Of a stretch of 50,562 nucleotides of DNA, positions 14,983-22,625 are shown piece after piece. Below the pieces are notes generated by a model. The model was not told where the DNA came from and ran no database searches. It saw only the letters and a list, made by a program, of their open reading frames with translations. The DNA is from Candidatus Undinarchaeales archaeon. Its GTDB lineage: Archaea > SpSt-1190 > JASMDC01. The DNA is taken from contig JASMDC010000025.1 of the NCBI GenBank assembly GCA_030753015.1, positions 1-50,562 on the forward strand, read 5' to 3'. Numbering within the stretch: the first letter of the stretch is position 1; the number at the start of each line of letters is the position of its first letter. Both the position numbers and the translations under genes were made by a program.

Positions 14983-17016
14983 TCATAATCTCTTTATATA
15001 TCCACGCTGGGGCTCGAAGATCTCCCCGACCTGCATGAGCTCGCGGATGACCTTCTCGACCGCGAGCTCGTCCATGCCCTTGCCGCCCGCCTCCCGGATC
15101 ACGTCCTCGGTCTTGACGGCGGTGCCCTCGACCTCCTCGAGCGACCGGATGATGCCCAGCACATTGGTGAGGAGGTTGCGCTTGCTCGCGGGTGTTACGC
15201 CGGAGGCGCGGTCGATGTCGAGCTTCCCGGTCTCGGGATCGAAACCGACCTCCTTGAGGTAGGCGAATATCAGACGGATGGCGCGCTGGGCGTCCTCGGC
15301 CTCGGCGCGGTCGGACAGCCTGACGCGGGCGGACGCCTCTGCGAGGCGGATCATGGACTCCAGCTGGCGCACGGAGATGGGCACGCTCCGTTCTTTCTCG
15401 CTATACTGGCCTCGTAGCCCAACGAAGAAGTTCTTGATCTCCTGGATGGCCGCCTCAGTTAGACGGGGGCTGGAGTTCCGCTTGGCGAAGGATATGTACT
15501 TGCGCAGGATGTCTTGGGAGATCGGAGGTTCCTTCTGGTCCTCAACGGACGAGTGGAGGTGGAGGATGTGCTCGGCCATCCGCGTGTCCTTCTCCCGGTC
15601 CGGTTTGTCCCTGATGGGGAAGATGAGGTCGAACCGGTTGATGAGGGTGGGCGGGAGGTCGATCTGGTCGGCCGGGGGCTGGTAGGGGTCGAACCGACCG
15701 TGCTTGGGGTTCGCCGCGGCCAGGATGGCCGTCTGTGCTTTGAGGGTGGCCTGGATGCTGGCCTTGCTTATGGTGACCGTCTGCTGCGCCATGGCCTCGT
15801 GCATGGCGGACCGGTCGTCCTGGGTCATCTTGTCCAGCTCGTCGATGCAGGCGATGCCTTTGTTGGCGAGCACCAGGGTGCCTGCCTCGAGCACCCACGC
15901 CTTGAGGAACTCGTCCTTGACGACAGAGGCGGTGAGGCCAGCGGCTGACGCACCCTTCCCGGACACGTACCGCGCCTTGGGGGCCATCTTCTCGATGTAC
16001 TTGAGCATCATGCTCTTGCCGGCCCCGGGGTCGCCGATGAGCAAGATATGGATATCGCCCCTTGTCTCCGTACCGTCCTTGCGCCGCTTGCGGATGCCGC
16101 CGAAGAGGAAGAGCGACAGCGCCTCCTTGATATCTTCGTAGCCGTAGATCGAGGGGGCGATGGACTCCTTGAGCTTCTTGTAGATGTGGGGGTCGGCCGC
16201 CAGTCGCCGGATCTCCTCCTCGTCCTCGGGGGTGACCTCGATGTCCTCGAACTGGGTGATCTTGGGATCTATGAAATTGGCGTCAAGGAATATGTCTAGG
16301 CGTCGGGTGGGCTGGCCGTGGCTGGAGGTCACCGTGACCTCGCCGAGGGTGCCGTTGATGAACACCTCGGTACCGGGAATGACCTTGTGGCCCATACCAG
16401 GGTCCACCAGGTCGTCGCGGATGAACACCCGCAGCCGCTTGGCCTGCTCGCCCCCTATTAGGTTGTCGGGCAGCTCCTCCACCTCGAGCTTCTGCATGTC
16501 CGTGAGCTTCTTGTCCGTCATGCGGAACTTTCCCTTCCTCCCGCAGATGCACTTGGTCGGCTCGCGCAGGTGCGGGCCGGTCTGTGGGATGATGATGAGG
16601 TTCCCGCAGTTGGGGCAGTCGAAGGTAGCTTCCAGGATCTCGGGGCGCACGTCGCTTGCCTGACGGATCAGGCCCTCGATGCAGATGAACTTGCCCAAGT
16701 GATCGCTCCGCACGTCGCGGATGTACACGGCCTGGCTCTCGGGGAGATGCTCGAACCGGACCTTCAGCTCCACGAAGTCCTCGCCCAGGTCCAGGCGGGT
16801 TATCGCCTCCTCGGCGCAGGCGAGGATGTCCCGGGGACGGTTGAGAAGGTCGTCGGCCAGGTCGATGTCAAAGGAGTCCAGCTCGCGGAAGTCCACTTTG
16901 ATGGAGCTCTCACCCTCCCGCACGATCCTGAGCAGCTCGTCGTTGTAGAACGTGTTGAAGAAGTTCTCGAACTTCTGGATGACCTGCTCGGAATCACTGA
17001 TCTCGGAAGGCACCAC
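14983..17016 (-). CDS. mcm: Replicative helicase MCM
   Basis: A 677-residue MCM protein, the replicative DNA helicase. The N-terminal part has a zinc site (CPNCGNLIII...CICGRKG, about residues 134-165) and an OB-fold hairpin. The AAA+ domain contains Walker A GDPGAGKSMM (about 328), Walker B ACIDELDKM (about 390), sensor 1 AAANPKHGRFDP and the arginine-finger motif INRFDLIF (about 462). The C-terminus is a winged helix ending EIFEPQRGYIKRL. A GTG at 17016 lies about 25 bases after a TATA-like box. No intein is present. It is followed by RPA, whose promoter overlaps the last MCM codons. Confidence 0.97.
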   Translation of the reverse strand: MVPSEISDSEQVIQKFENFFNTFYNDELLRIVREGESSIKVDFRELDSFDIDLADDLLNRPRDILACAEEAITRLDLGEDFVELKVRFEHLPESQAVYIRDVRSDHLGKFICIEGLIRQASDVRPEILEATFDCPNCGNLIIIPQTGPHLREPTKCICGRKGKFRMTDKKLTDMQKLEVEELPDNLIGGEQAKRLRVFIRDDLVDPGMGHKVIPGTEVFINGTLGEVTVTSSHGQPTRRLDIFLDANFIDPKITQFEDIEVTPEDEEEIRRLAADPHIYKKLKESIAPSIYGYEDIKEALSLFLFGGIRKRRKDGTETRGDIHILLIGDPGAGKSMMLKYIEKMAPKARYVSGKGASAAGLTASVVKDEFLKAWVLEAGTLVLANKGIACIDELDKMTQDDRSAMHEAMAQQTVTISKASIQATLKAQTAILAAANPKHGRFDPYQPPADQIDLPPTLINRFDLIFPIRDKPDREKDTRMAEHILHLHSSVEDQKEPPISQDILRKYISFAKRNSSPRLTEAAIQEIKNFFVGLRGQYSEKERSVPISVRQLESMIRLAEASARVRLSDRAEAEDAQRAIRLIFAYLKEVGFDPETGKLDIDRASGVTPASKRNLLTNVLGIIRSLEEVEGTAVKTEDVIREAGGKGMDELAVEKVIRELMQVGEIFEPQRGYIKRL
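14992..15003 (-). promoter_or_regulatory. RPA-operon TATA box inside the MCM 3' end
   Basis: GGATATATAAAG on the minus strand encodes the last Gly-Tyr-Ile-Lys codons of MCM and at the same time sits about 36 bases before the RPA ATG at 14962, leaving a short leader. It would uncouple RPA-aIF2beta-NMD3 expression from MCM. Confidence 0.5.
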
Positions 17017-17034
17017 GCTGGTGTTCAGGCGAAG

Positions 17035-17046
17035 CTTTGATATACC
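17035..17046 (-). promoter_or_regulatory. TATA-like box for mcm
   Basis: GGTATATCAAAG on the minus strand is centred about 25 bases before the GTG at 17016, consistent with a leaderless mRNA. Confidence 0.55.
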
Positions 17047-17079
17047 TTTCTCCTACCCCCCAGCAGGGGTAACCGGGGG

Positions 17080-17829
17080 TCACCGCGGGAGGTCGAAGAG
17101 GCGTCCGGCTGTGGCTGTCGTGGCCGAAGCGACATCCTCGGGTGGAACGTTCTTGATCCGGGCCACGAGGTCACGCGAGATGACGATGTTCGCCGGGATG
17201 TTCACCGCTCCACGCTCGGGTGCGAGTGCGGGGCAGTCCGTCTCGAGCGCCAGGCTCTCCAGAGGGAGCGCACGCACGAGCTTCACCTTCTGGGTGGTAT
17301 CCCGGGGTGGGACAGAGAACACGAACCCTGCCTTCGCTCCCTCCAAAGCTGGGCCGGCACGTCCGTCGTAGGCGTGCAATAGCACACGTGATGCTCCGGC
17401 ATCGAGGAGCTGGCGCACAGCATGCTTCCCGGCACTGCGGGAGTGGACGATGAGCGGGAGTTCGAGGTCCCGAGCCAGCTCGATGAACCGGGCGAAGACG
17501 CACCTCTGTCGCTCACGCTCCGCAGGCTCGGAGCGGGCGAAGTCCAGCCCCACCTCGCCCAGGGCAACAAACCGGTCCCGGTGCCGTTCGGCCAGCTGAC
17601 AGACCTCCTCGATGGTCTCCTCGTCGGTCTCCCTCGGATCGCAGCCGAGAGTGTTCACCACGAGGTCCGGACGAGCATCCGCCAGTGCGAAGGAGCTGGG
17701 CAGGAGGTCCGGTCCAAGAGCACAGTCCACCACGGTCCCCAGGCCCGCGGCGCACGCTTCGTCGAGCAGATGCTCGCGCTCACCATCGAACGCGGGATCA
17801 CTTATGTGGGCATGGCAGTCGATGAGCAT
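17080..17829 (-). CDS. TatD-family metal-dependent hydrolase/DNase
   Basis: About 249 residues from the ATG at 17829 (MLIDCHAH). A TIM-barrel amidohydrolase of the TatD type, whose members are 3'-5' exonucleases or phosphodiesterases. Metal ligands are visible: DCHAH at 4-8, GEVGLDF (about 92-98, the Glu ligand), VHSR with its His, HAYDG, and LETDCPAL with its Asp. The reading frame stays open further upstream, but that would overlap the divergent Trm1 start, and the HxH motif directly after the ATG marks the natural N-terminus. Confidence 0.9.
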   Translation of the reverse strand: MLIDCHAHISDPAFDGEREHLLDEACAAGLGTVVDCALGPDLLPSSFALADARPDLVVNTLGCDPRETDEETIEEVCQLAERHRDRFVALGEVGLDFARSEPAERERQRCVFARFIELARDLELPLIVHSRSAGKHAVRQLLDAGASRVLLHAYDGRAGPALEGAKAGFVFSVPPRDTTQKVKLVRALPLESLALETDCPALAPERGAVNIPANIVISRDLVARIKNVPPEDVASATTATAGRLFDLPR

Positions 17830-17867
17830 GAGACAGGTCCCCGGCGGGAGGTGGCGCGCCCGCCCAA

Positions 17868-17879
17868 GATTGATAAATG
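17868..17879 (+). promoter_or_regulatory. TATA-like box for trm1
   Basis: GATTGATAAATG is centred 26 bases before the GTG at 17900; this spacing supports GTG as the start of Trm1 and a leaderless transcript. Confidence 0.5.
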
Positions 17880-17899
17880 TTTCCGGGTCGCATCCCCTC

Positions 17900-19036
17900 G
17901 TGGTCGAGTTCCCGCTCATCGAGGTGGAGGAGGGAGCAGCGCACCTCGTCGTCCCCGATCTGGAGCGCATCGCCCCAGGCGCCTACCCCACGAAGGCACC
18001 GGTGTTCTACAATCCTGACATGGTGCACAACAGGGACATATCGCTCCTGGTGTACAGGCAGTTCCTCGGCGGGAAGGGCTCAATTCTAGACATGCTGGCA
18101 GCTACCGGGGTGCGGTCGGTCCGTGCAGCCCTCGAGGCGGGGGCGACCCGCGTGCTCGCCTGTGATGCGAAACCGGCCGCAGTGGAGCTCATCCGCGCCA
18201 ACATCGAGCGCAACGGCGTGTCGGATATCGTAGAGGCCGTGCAGGGTGACGCCCGTGCGGTCGTCCTCAGAAGGGAATGGTTCGATATAATCGACGTGGA
18301 CCCCTTCGGCTGTCCCACACCTTTCCTCCAGGGGGTGTCCGCTGCCATCAGACCGCGTCGTGGGCTCATCGGAGTATCGGCGACCGATGGCGCCGTGCTC
18401 TGTGGCGTCCATCCCAAGGTGTGCATGCGCAAGTACGGATCCCGATCGCTCAAGACCCCGTACTGCCACGAGCTGGCGATGCGCATCCTGGTGTACGCCT
18501 CGGCCCTTCCCCTCCTTCGGGACGACTACGGCGTCAGACCCGTGCTCTCTCACGCCTCCATCCACTTCTTCCGGGTGTACCTCGAGACGCGCAAGGGGAA
18601 GGCGCGAGCGGACCTCACCATGGACCAAATCGGGTACGTCGCCCACTGCATGCATTGTGGCTGGCGTGGGACGGGGAAACGCCCTCGCGAGCTGTGCCCG
18701 TGTTGCCAGAAACCCACCGCGTGGGCCGGACCGCTGTGGACGGGCCCTCTCAACGACCAGGAGCTCGTGTCCTCGCTGGCGGGACAGGAGAAACTAGCGC
18801 CCGACGCGCAGAAGCTCCTGGAGAAGCTTGCCGCCGAACCCGATATCCCTCTCTTCTATGACCTCCACGCTCTCGGGAAGGACCTCGTGATGGATGTTCC
18901 ACGGACATCGCGCGTGATGGACGCGCTCCGTGAGCAGGGGTATATCGCTGGTCCCACCCACCTCTCGGGAAGCGGGGTGAAGACCGACGCCGAAGTGGAC
19001 GCGGTCAAGGACGCCATGCGGGCGGCTGCAGTGTGA
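17900..19036 (+). CDS. trm1: tRNA (guanine26-N2)-dimethyltransferase Trm1
   Basis: About 378 residues from a GTG. Trm1 uses SAM to make N2,N2-dimethylguanosine at position 26 of tRNA. The N-terminal part has FYNPDMVHNRDISLLV, typical of Trm1; the SAM-binding core follows with LDMLAATGVRSVRAA, ACDAKPAAVELI and the catalytic IIDVDPFGCPTPFL. A Cys4 zinc site is seen in CMHCGWRG...CPCCQKP, and the C-terminal domain contains FYDLHALGK. The frame is open for nearly 300 bases upstream on this strand, but that part is antisense to TatD and is not coding. Confidence 0.95.
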   Translation: MVEFPLIEVEEGAAHLVVPDLERIAPGAYPTKAPVFYNPDMVHNRDISLLVYRQFLGGKGSILDMLAATGVRSVRAALEAGATRVLACDAKPAAVELIRANIERNGVSDIVEAVQGDARAVVLRREWFDIIDVDPFGCPTPFLQGVSAAIRPRRGLIGVSATDGAVLCGVHPKVCMRKYGSRSLKTPYCHELAMRILVYASALPLLRDDYGVRPVLSHASIHFFRVYLETRKGKARADLTMDQIGYVAHCMHCGWRGTGKRPRELCPCCQKPTAWAGPLWTGPLNDQELVSSLAGQEKLAPDAQKLLEKLAAEPDIPLFYDLHALGKDLVMDVPRTSRVMDALREQGYIAGPTHLSGSGVKTDAEVDAVKDAMRAAAV

Positions 19037-19075
19037 TTTGACCGGCAGTCAATATGTATCAAAAACGATTCATTT

Positions 19076-19093
19076 CGTATCAAAATTGATACG
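19076..19093. terminator. Inverted repeat between convergent genes, possible terminator
   Basis: CGTATCA, four bases AAAT, then TGATACG: a perfect seven-base inverted repeat in an AT-rich pocket between trm1 (ending 19036) and the small minus-strand ORF (ending 19168). GTATCA also occurs just upstream (19056-19061) and TATCA just downstream. A bidirectional terminator or a protein-binding site are both possible. Confidence 0.35.
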
Positions 19094-19167
19094 TATCATC
19101 GATTCGTCCATTGAACGTTCCAAAGCTTATCCTGGCGAGAACCCGTGCAATGGTGATCGGACCGGGC

Positions 19168-19314
19168 CTAGGCGGTGATGAAGCCGTCCCGGGTCCGGGT
19201 GGACGATGCCTTTGGCGGCTCCTCGTCCTCACCGATGCCCAGCTTCTCCTTGTACCAGTTATCGAAGACCTTCCGGACCGCGGCCCGGTCGTCGTTCCCC
19301 TTCATGATGGCCAT
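19168..19314 (-). CDS. 48-residue hypothetical protein downstream of TFE
   Basis: A short frame starting MAIMKGNDDRAAV and ending RTRDGFITA. It begins 12 bases after the TFE stop and in the same frame, so it could be co-transcribed with TFE. The composition is natural (charged, one Trp-Tyr pair in FDNWYKEKLGIG), with a disordered, Pro/Ser/Thr-rich tail, and there are no cysteines. No family recognised. The evidence is operon position and amino-acid composition only. Confidence 0.45.
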   Translation of the reverse strand: MAIMKGNDDRAAVRKVFDNWYKEKLGIGEDEEPPKASSTRTRDGFITA

Positions 19315-19326
19315 GATCGTGATCCC

Positions 19327-19818
19327 CTATGAAGACTCCATCCGTCCTATGTAGTCCTCGAGCTCCTGGCAGGCGAACTCGTTCTCGTGCTGGCGCAGTG
19401 ATTCGCCGCACGAGGGGCAGATGAAGTCGTTCTCGAACCCTTCCTCGAAGGTGAACCGTTGGCATCGTTCAGTGCACATGAAGAAGTGGTTGGAATGCTC
19501 GAACTCGAAGCGCTTTCGCAGGAGGCTCAGTATCTTGCGTTTGCGACGACTGATTGCCTCTGCCAGGCGCTCGGGATAGAGCTCCCAGTGGTACACGAAC
19601 CAGCCGTTGGGCTCTCGCTCCTTGCGGAAATTGACCAACTTCGCATCATAGAACCGCTGGAGGATACCCCTGATTATCTGCTCCGTGAGCCCCAGATCCT
19701 CAGCGAGCTCCGTTTCCGTGCGTTCGCCCTTGGTAAGAGCCCTGATGACGCCGATGGCGCGTATACCGCCGATTCCGGCTATGAAGTCGAGTGAGACGGG
19801 CTCTTCTAATGACTCCAC
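19327..19818 (-). CDS. tfe: Transcription factor TFE (TFIIE-alpha-like)
   Basis: A 163-residue TFE. It helps promoter opening by binding RNA polymerase near the stalk and TBP/TFB complex. The extended winged helix covers residues 8-100 (GIRAIGVIRALTKGERTETELAEDLGL, shown in part), followed by a charged helix and a Cys4 zinc ribbon with C115, C119, C134 and C137 (FMCTERCQRF...FICPSCGESL). The start is GTG at 19818, about 27 bases after the TATA-like CCTTTATAAC at 19841-19850. Confidence 0.92.
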   Translation of the reverse strand: MESLEEPVSLDFIAGIGGIRAIGVIRALTKGERTETELAEDLGLTEQIIRGILQRFYDAKLVNFRKEREPNGWFVYHWELYPERLAEAISRRKRKILSLLRKRFEFEHSNHFFMCTERCQRFTFEEGFENDFICPSCGESLRQHENEFACQELEDYIGRMESS

Positions 19819-19840
19819 GACAGAGAGGCCGTGTTCATGA

Positions 19841-19850
19841 GTTATAAAGG
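19841..19850 (-). promoter_or_regulatory. TATA-like box for tfe
   Basis: CCTTTATAAC on the minus strand, centred about 27 bases from the GTG start of TFE; predicts a leaderless message. Confidence 0.55.
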
Positions 19851-19863
19851 CAGGTCCGCTCGC

Positions 19864-20601
19864 TCAGTATAGCCGCTCTCCCACCTCGGCCTCCAGCACC
19901 TTGAGCACCTTGCGACGGACCACCTCGCGCTCCCCGTCCTTGCCCGTAAGATCATGCACGTCACGCTCCCTGAGCGGGCGGCTGGACACAACCATCACCC
20001 TGCTTGCCAGCCGGAGGGCTACCTCGACATCATGAGTGACAAGGACGACCGTCGTGCCCGTCTCCTTCCAGAGCCGCATCAGGGTGTTCTGGAGGATCCT
20101 GGATGTCTGGGCATCCAGGGAGGAGAAAGGCTCGTCCATGAGGAGCATGTCGGGCTCGGCCACCATGGCACGGGCCAGGGCGACACGTCGCTCCATCCCG
20201 CCGGACAGGGTACGTGGATAGTTGTCCTGGAATCCGTCCAGACCGCACGTGCGGACGGCCTCCGCCACCCGTTCAGGATCGACGTCCCCGCGGGCCTCCA
20301 TGCCGAAGGAGACGTTCTCCTCGACGGTGGCCCAGGGGAACACCGTGCCCTCCTGGAAGATGAGCACACGGTCCGGTCCGGATCCGGTAACAGGCTCGCC
20401 CCGCACCTTCACGCTCCCCGCCGTGGGTGTCTCGAGCCCCGCGAGGAGGCGAAGCAGCGTGGTCTTCCCGCACCCGCTGGGTCCAACGATGGCCATGAGC
20501 TCGCCCTGGCGGACCGTCAGGTCGAGACCATCGATGACATCTAGATCGCCGAAGGACTTGGTGAGGCCCTTGACTGCTAGCACTGGTGGGTCTACCGCCA
20601 C
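19864..20601 (-). CDS. ABC transporter ATPase, SsuB/TauB/NrtD type
   Basis: About 245 residues from a GTG at 20601 that overlaps the permease stop by ten bases. It has all ABC motifs: Walker A GPSGCGKTT (about 39-47), Q-loop LIFQEGTVFPW, signature LSGGMERR (about 133), Walker B MLLMDEPFSSLD and the switch histidine in VLVTHDVE. The family imports nitrate, sulfonates, taurine, bicarbonate or related small anions and aromatic compounds. Which substrate is carried cannot be told. It is the third gene of a substrate-binding protein-permease-ATPase operon. Confidence 0.92.
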   Translation of the reverse strand: MAVDPPVLAVKGLTKSFGDLDVIDGLDLTVRQGELMAIVGPSGCGKTTLLRLLAGLETPTAGSVKVRGEPVTGSGPDRVLIFQEGTVFPWATVEENVSFGMEARGDVDPERVAEAVRTCGLDGFQDNYPRTLSGGMERRVALARAMVAEPDMLLMDEPFSSLDAQTSRILQNTLMRLWKETGTTVVLVTHDVEVALRLASRVMVVSSRPLRERDVHDLTGKDGEREVVRRKVLKVLEAEVGERLY

Positions 20602-21344
20602 GGTACGAACCTCCCCTCGAGACCTCGCATGCCCCGGTTCATCAGATAGCCGAGGACACCGATGCTCACCATCCCGACCATGATACGATCGGCACGGGCC
20701 AGGTCCTGGGCCACGACCATCATGTAGCCGAGGCCGTAACCGGTCCGTACGCCCTGGAGCTCCGCGGCGACCAGACACATCCACGCCACACCCGCACCCA
20801 CGCGCAGTCCGGTCAGCACGTGCGGGAGCGTCGCGGGGACCACCACACGCCGCCACGTCGTCGAGTCATCGGCCCCGAACACCCGTGAGACCTCAAGATA
20901 GCGGGGCTCGATGGCACGCACACCCTCGTACGTGTTCAGGAGGATAGGGAACACGCATCCAAGGAAGATGATGAACGCCTGGTCGGCGAGCCCGATGCCC
21001 AGCCACAGGATGGCCAGAGGGATCCATGCGAGGGGCGGGACGGGTCGTACGAGCTCGACAACCGGCTCTAGGATGTCCCGTGCCCAGGGTCGCGTCCCCA
21101 TGAGATAGCCCAGCAGGATGCCCACGAGCGAGCCCGCGCCGAGTCCGACCAGCACGCGTCCCAGTGAAGCTGCAGCGTGACGGACCAGATCGCCGGAGCG
21201 GAGGAGGCGAACACCCTCCACGGCGACGGTCAGCGGTCCGGGGAAGAGGGCCGCGAAGGTACCACCTCGTCCAGCTGCTGCCCATGCAGCGAGCTGCCAG
21301 AGGGCAAGGAAGATGACGATCCCAGCACCACGGCGGAGCCTCAG
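20592..21344 (-). CDS. ABC transporter permease, SsuC/TauC type, probable CTG start
   Basis: About 250 residues if translation starts at the CTG at 21344-21342. The protein has six hydrophobic segments and the cytosolic EAA loop (EVSRVFGADDSTTWRRVVVPATLPHVL, quoted in part: FGADDSTTWRRVVVPATLP). Counting only ATG, GTG or TTG, the first start is at 21221, giving 209 residues and losing the first TM helix (IVIFLALWQLAAW) and the typical FPGPLTV segment, both clearly encoded in frame upstream. The CTG lies in CTGA, overlapping the stop of the substrate-binding protein, and is preceded at six bases by GGAGGG. A sequencing error is an alternative. Confidence 0.85.
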   Translation of the reverse strand: MRLRRGAGIVIFLALWQLAAWAAAGRGGTFAALFPGPLTVAVEGVRLLRSGDLVRHAAASLGRVLVGLGAGSLVGILLGYLMGTRPWARDILEPVVELVRPVPPLAWIPLAILWLGIGLADQAFIIFLGCVFPILLNTYEGVRAIEPRYLEVSRVFGADDSTTWRRVVVPATLPHVLTGLRVGAGVAWMCLVAAELQGVRTGYGLGYMMVVAQDLARADRIMVGMVSIGVLGYLMNRGMRGLEGRFVPWR

Positions 21345-22336
21345 GACTCTCCCTCCACGGCAACGCCGGCGGCTTCGAGCGCGCGGAGCGCTAGCACGTG
21401 CTGGACGGTGCCGAATCCGGGGACAGCGATGTCACGCCCGGCCAGGTCGGTCACGTCCGTGATGGGCCCGTCGGTGCGCACGGCGATGCAGGAACCCTCT
21501 TCGTTCACCCCGGCGAGCACGACAACAGGCACCTGCGCGACGGTTCCCTTGAGCAGGAGGGGTGCGGCCCCCAGGTACCCCGCGTCGATATCGGCGGCCG
21601 CGAACCCGTCCATCTCCTTGACCCCGTTCTCGAACACAACCTCCTCGACCGTGATCCCTTCATCAGCGAAGTACCCCTTCTCCTTGGCGACGAGGAAGGC
21701 GGCCTGGTGGATGTCTCCCTCCAACCATCCCACACGCAGTGTGATCGGGCCGGTCGGAGCATCTACATCCTGCTGCTTGGGCACTAGCCTGGACACAGCG
21801 GTCGCGGGATCGGTCTCGGAAGGTACAAGGCCAGCATCGCGGATGGCCTGCATGTACGTGGTCATCCCCGTCCGGTCAGGCTCGGTACGGAAGGCGATGT
21901 TGTCCATGGCGGCTTGAACTGCCTCCCGGTCCATGCCGGTGGACGCAGCGAAGATATCGACGGCCTCGTCCGGATGTTCGTTCATGTAGGCCGTGGCCCG
22001 CTCGTGGATCCGTCGCAGGGCCGATGCCAGCCCCGGCCGGCTCTCGAGAAGCTCCTGCCGGGCCGCGAGGACGCAGCAGGGATGGGACGGCCAGATGTCC
22101 TTTGAAGCGGCGAGCATCCGTGCCGTTCCGGACAGCACGGCCCGTGCACAGTGGGGCTCCCAGGCGACGAAGGCCGCAACATCACCACGGGCCAGGGCCG
22201 CCTCCATGAGGGCTGGGCGCAGGCGCACGAAGCGAGCGGACGTACCTGCACTGGGCGGAGCGAGCACCGCCGCCAGGGCGAGCAGGCACACGACGGCAGC
22301 TATGAGGACCGGGAGAGGTCGTATCGACGATTCCAT
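21341..22336 (-). CDS. ABC substrate-binding protein with permuted lobes
   Basis: About 331 residues from the ATG at 22336. An N-terminal hydrophobic segment (VLIAAVVCLLALAAVLA) is a signal peptide or membrane anchor. The body matches NMT1/SsuA-like binding proteins, but with the order of the lobes reversed. Residues about 33-170 match the usual C-terminal lobe (DVAAFVAWEPHCARAV, DIWPSHPCCVLAARQ, YMNEHPDEAVDIFA). Residues about 200-331 match the usual N-terminal lobe (LRVGWLEGDIHQAAFLVAKE, KGYFADEGITVEEV, DIDAGYLGAAPLLLKG, GRDIAVPGFGTVQHVLALR). This looks like a circular permutation. A TATA-like element near 22360-22371 supports the ATG at 22336 over the TTG at 22360. Confidence 0.85.
   Translation of the reverse strand: MESSIRPLPVLIAAVVCLLALAAVLAPPSAGTSARFVRLRPALMEAALARGDVAAFVAWEPHCARAVLSGTARMLAASKDIWPSHPCCVLAARQELLESRPGLASALRRIHERATAYMNEHPDEAVDIFAASTGMDREAVQAAMDNIAFRTEPDRTGMTTYMQAIRDAGLVPSETDPATAVSRLVPKQQDVDAPTGPITLRVGWLEGDIHQAAFLVAKEKGYFADEGITVEEVVFENGVKEMDGFAAADIDAGYLGAAPLLLKGTVAQVPVVVLAGVNEEGSCIAVRTDGPITDVTDLAGRDIAVPGFGTVQHVLALRALEAAGVAVEGES
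21351..21356 (-). promoter_or_regulatory. Shine-Dalgarno GGAGGG supporting the permease CTG start
   Basis: GGAGGG lies six bases before the CTG that overlaps the binding-protein stop. It is the best ribosome-binding match in the area and has no ATG, GTG or TTG at suitable distance in the permease frame. Confidence 0.55.
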
Positions 22337-22431
22337 TATGGACGAGTCTGGAATGCCCAACCATTATGAATGTATGGCTGGTCCAGGGTATTCCATCGTA
22401 CCGTGTCCGCCGGGGGGTGGTCGTCGGCCCC

Positions 22432-22578
22432 TTAGTTCTCCACGTCTAGAGGGTGGTCGCACAGGGGGCAGCGGAACTCGTTGTCCTCCCGGTCGGTGTC
22501 CACGCGGATATGTGTACCGCAAGCACAGTCGGCCTCGAGGGTACGGAGCATCTTATAGATTATAGGAGTCTCAATCAT
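22432..22578 (-). CDS. Small CxC...CxxC zinc-ribbon-like protein
   Basis: A 48-residue frame with CACG and, about 20 residues later, CPLC, ending DHPLDVEN. The pattern suggests a one-zinc ribbon. Translation may instead begin at the internal ATG at 22551 (MLRTLEADCACG, 39 residues), since TATA-like TTTAATAAT at 22575-22584 is 26-28 bases before it. The gene lies between the ABC operon and the HxlR regulator, on the same strand as both. Too short for a family call; the four cysteines and the upstream promoter-like sequence are the evidence. Confidence 0.55.
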   Translation of the reverse strand: MIETPIIYKMLRTLEADCACGTHIRVDTDREDNEFRCPLCDHPLDVEN

Positions 22579-22625
22579 TATTAAAGAAAGGAGGCCGGCG
22601 TGCCGCTATTCCCGCAGGTCCTGTC

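Noticed and set aside
17830..17970. Extended N-terminus for the TatD-family protein
   Set aside because: The extra 47 residues are Ser/Arg-rich, overlap the trm1 promoter and start codon, and precede the natural DCHAH-start of the family.
21341..22336. Reading the binding protein as two decayed half-genes
   Set aside because: A single uninterrupted frame with one signal peptide, intact motifs in both lobes and tight coupling to the permease argues for a working permuted protein, not a pseudogene.
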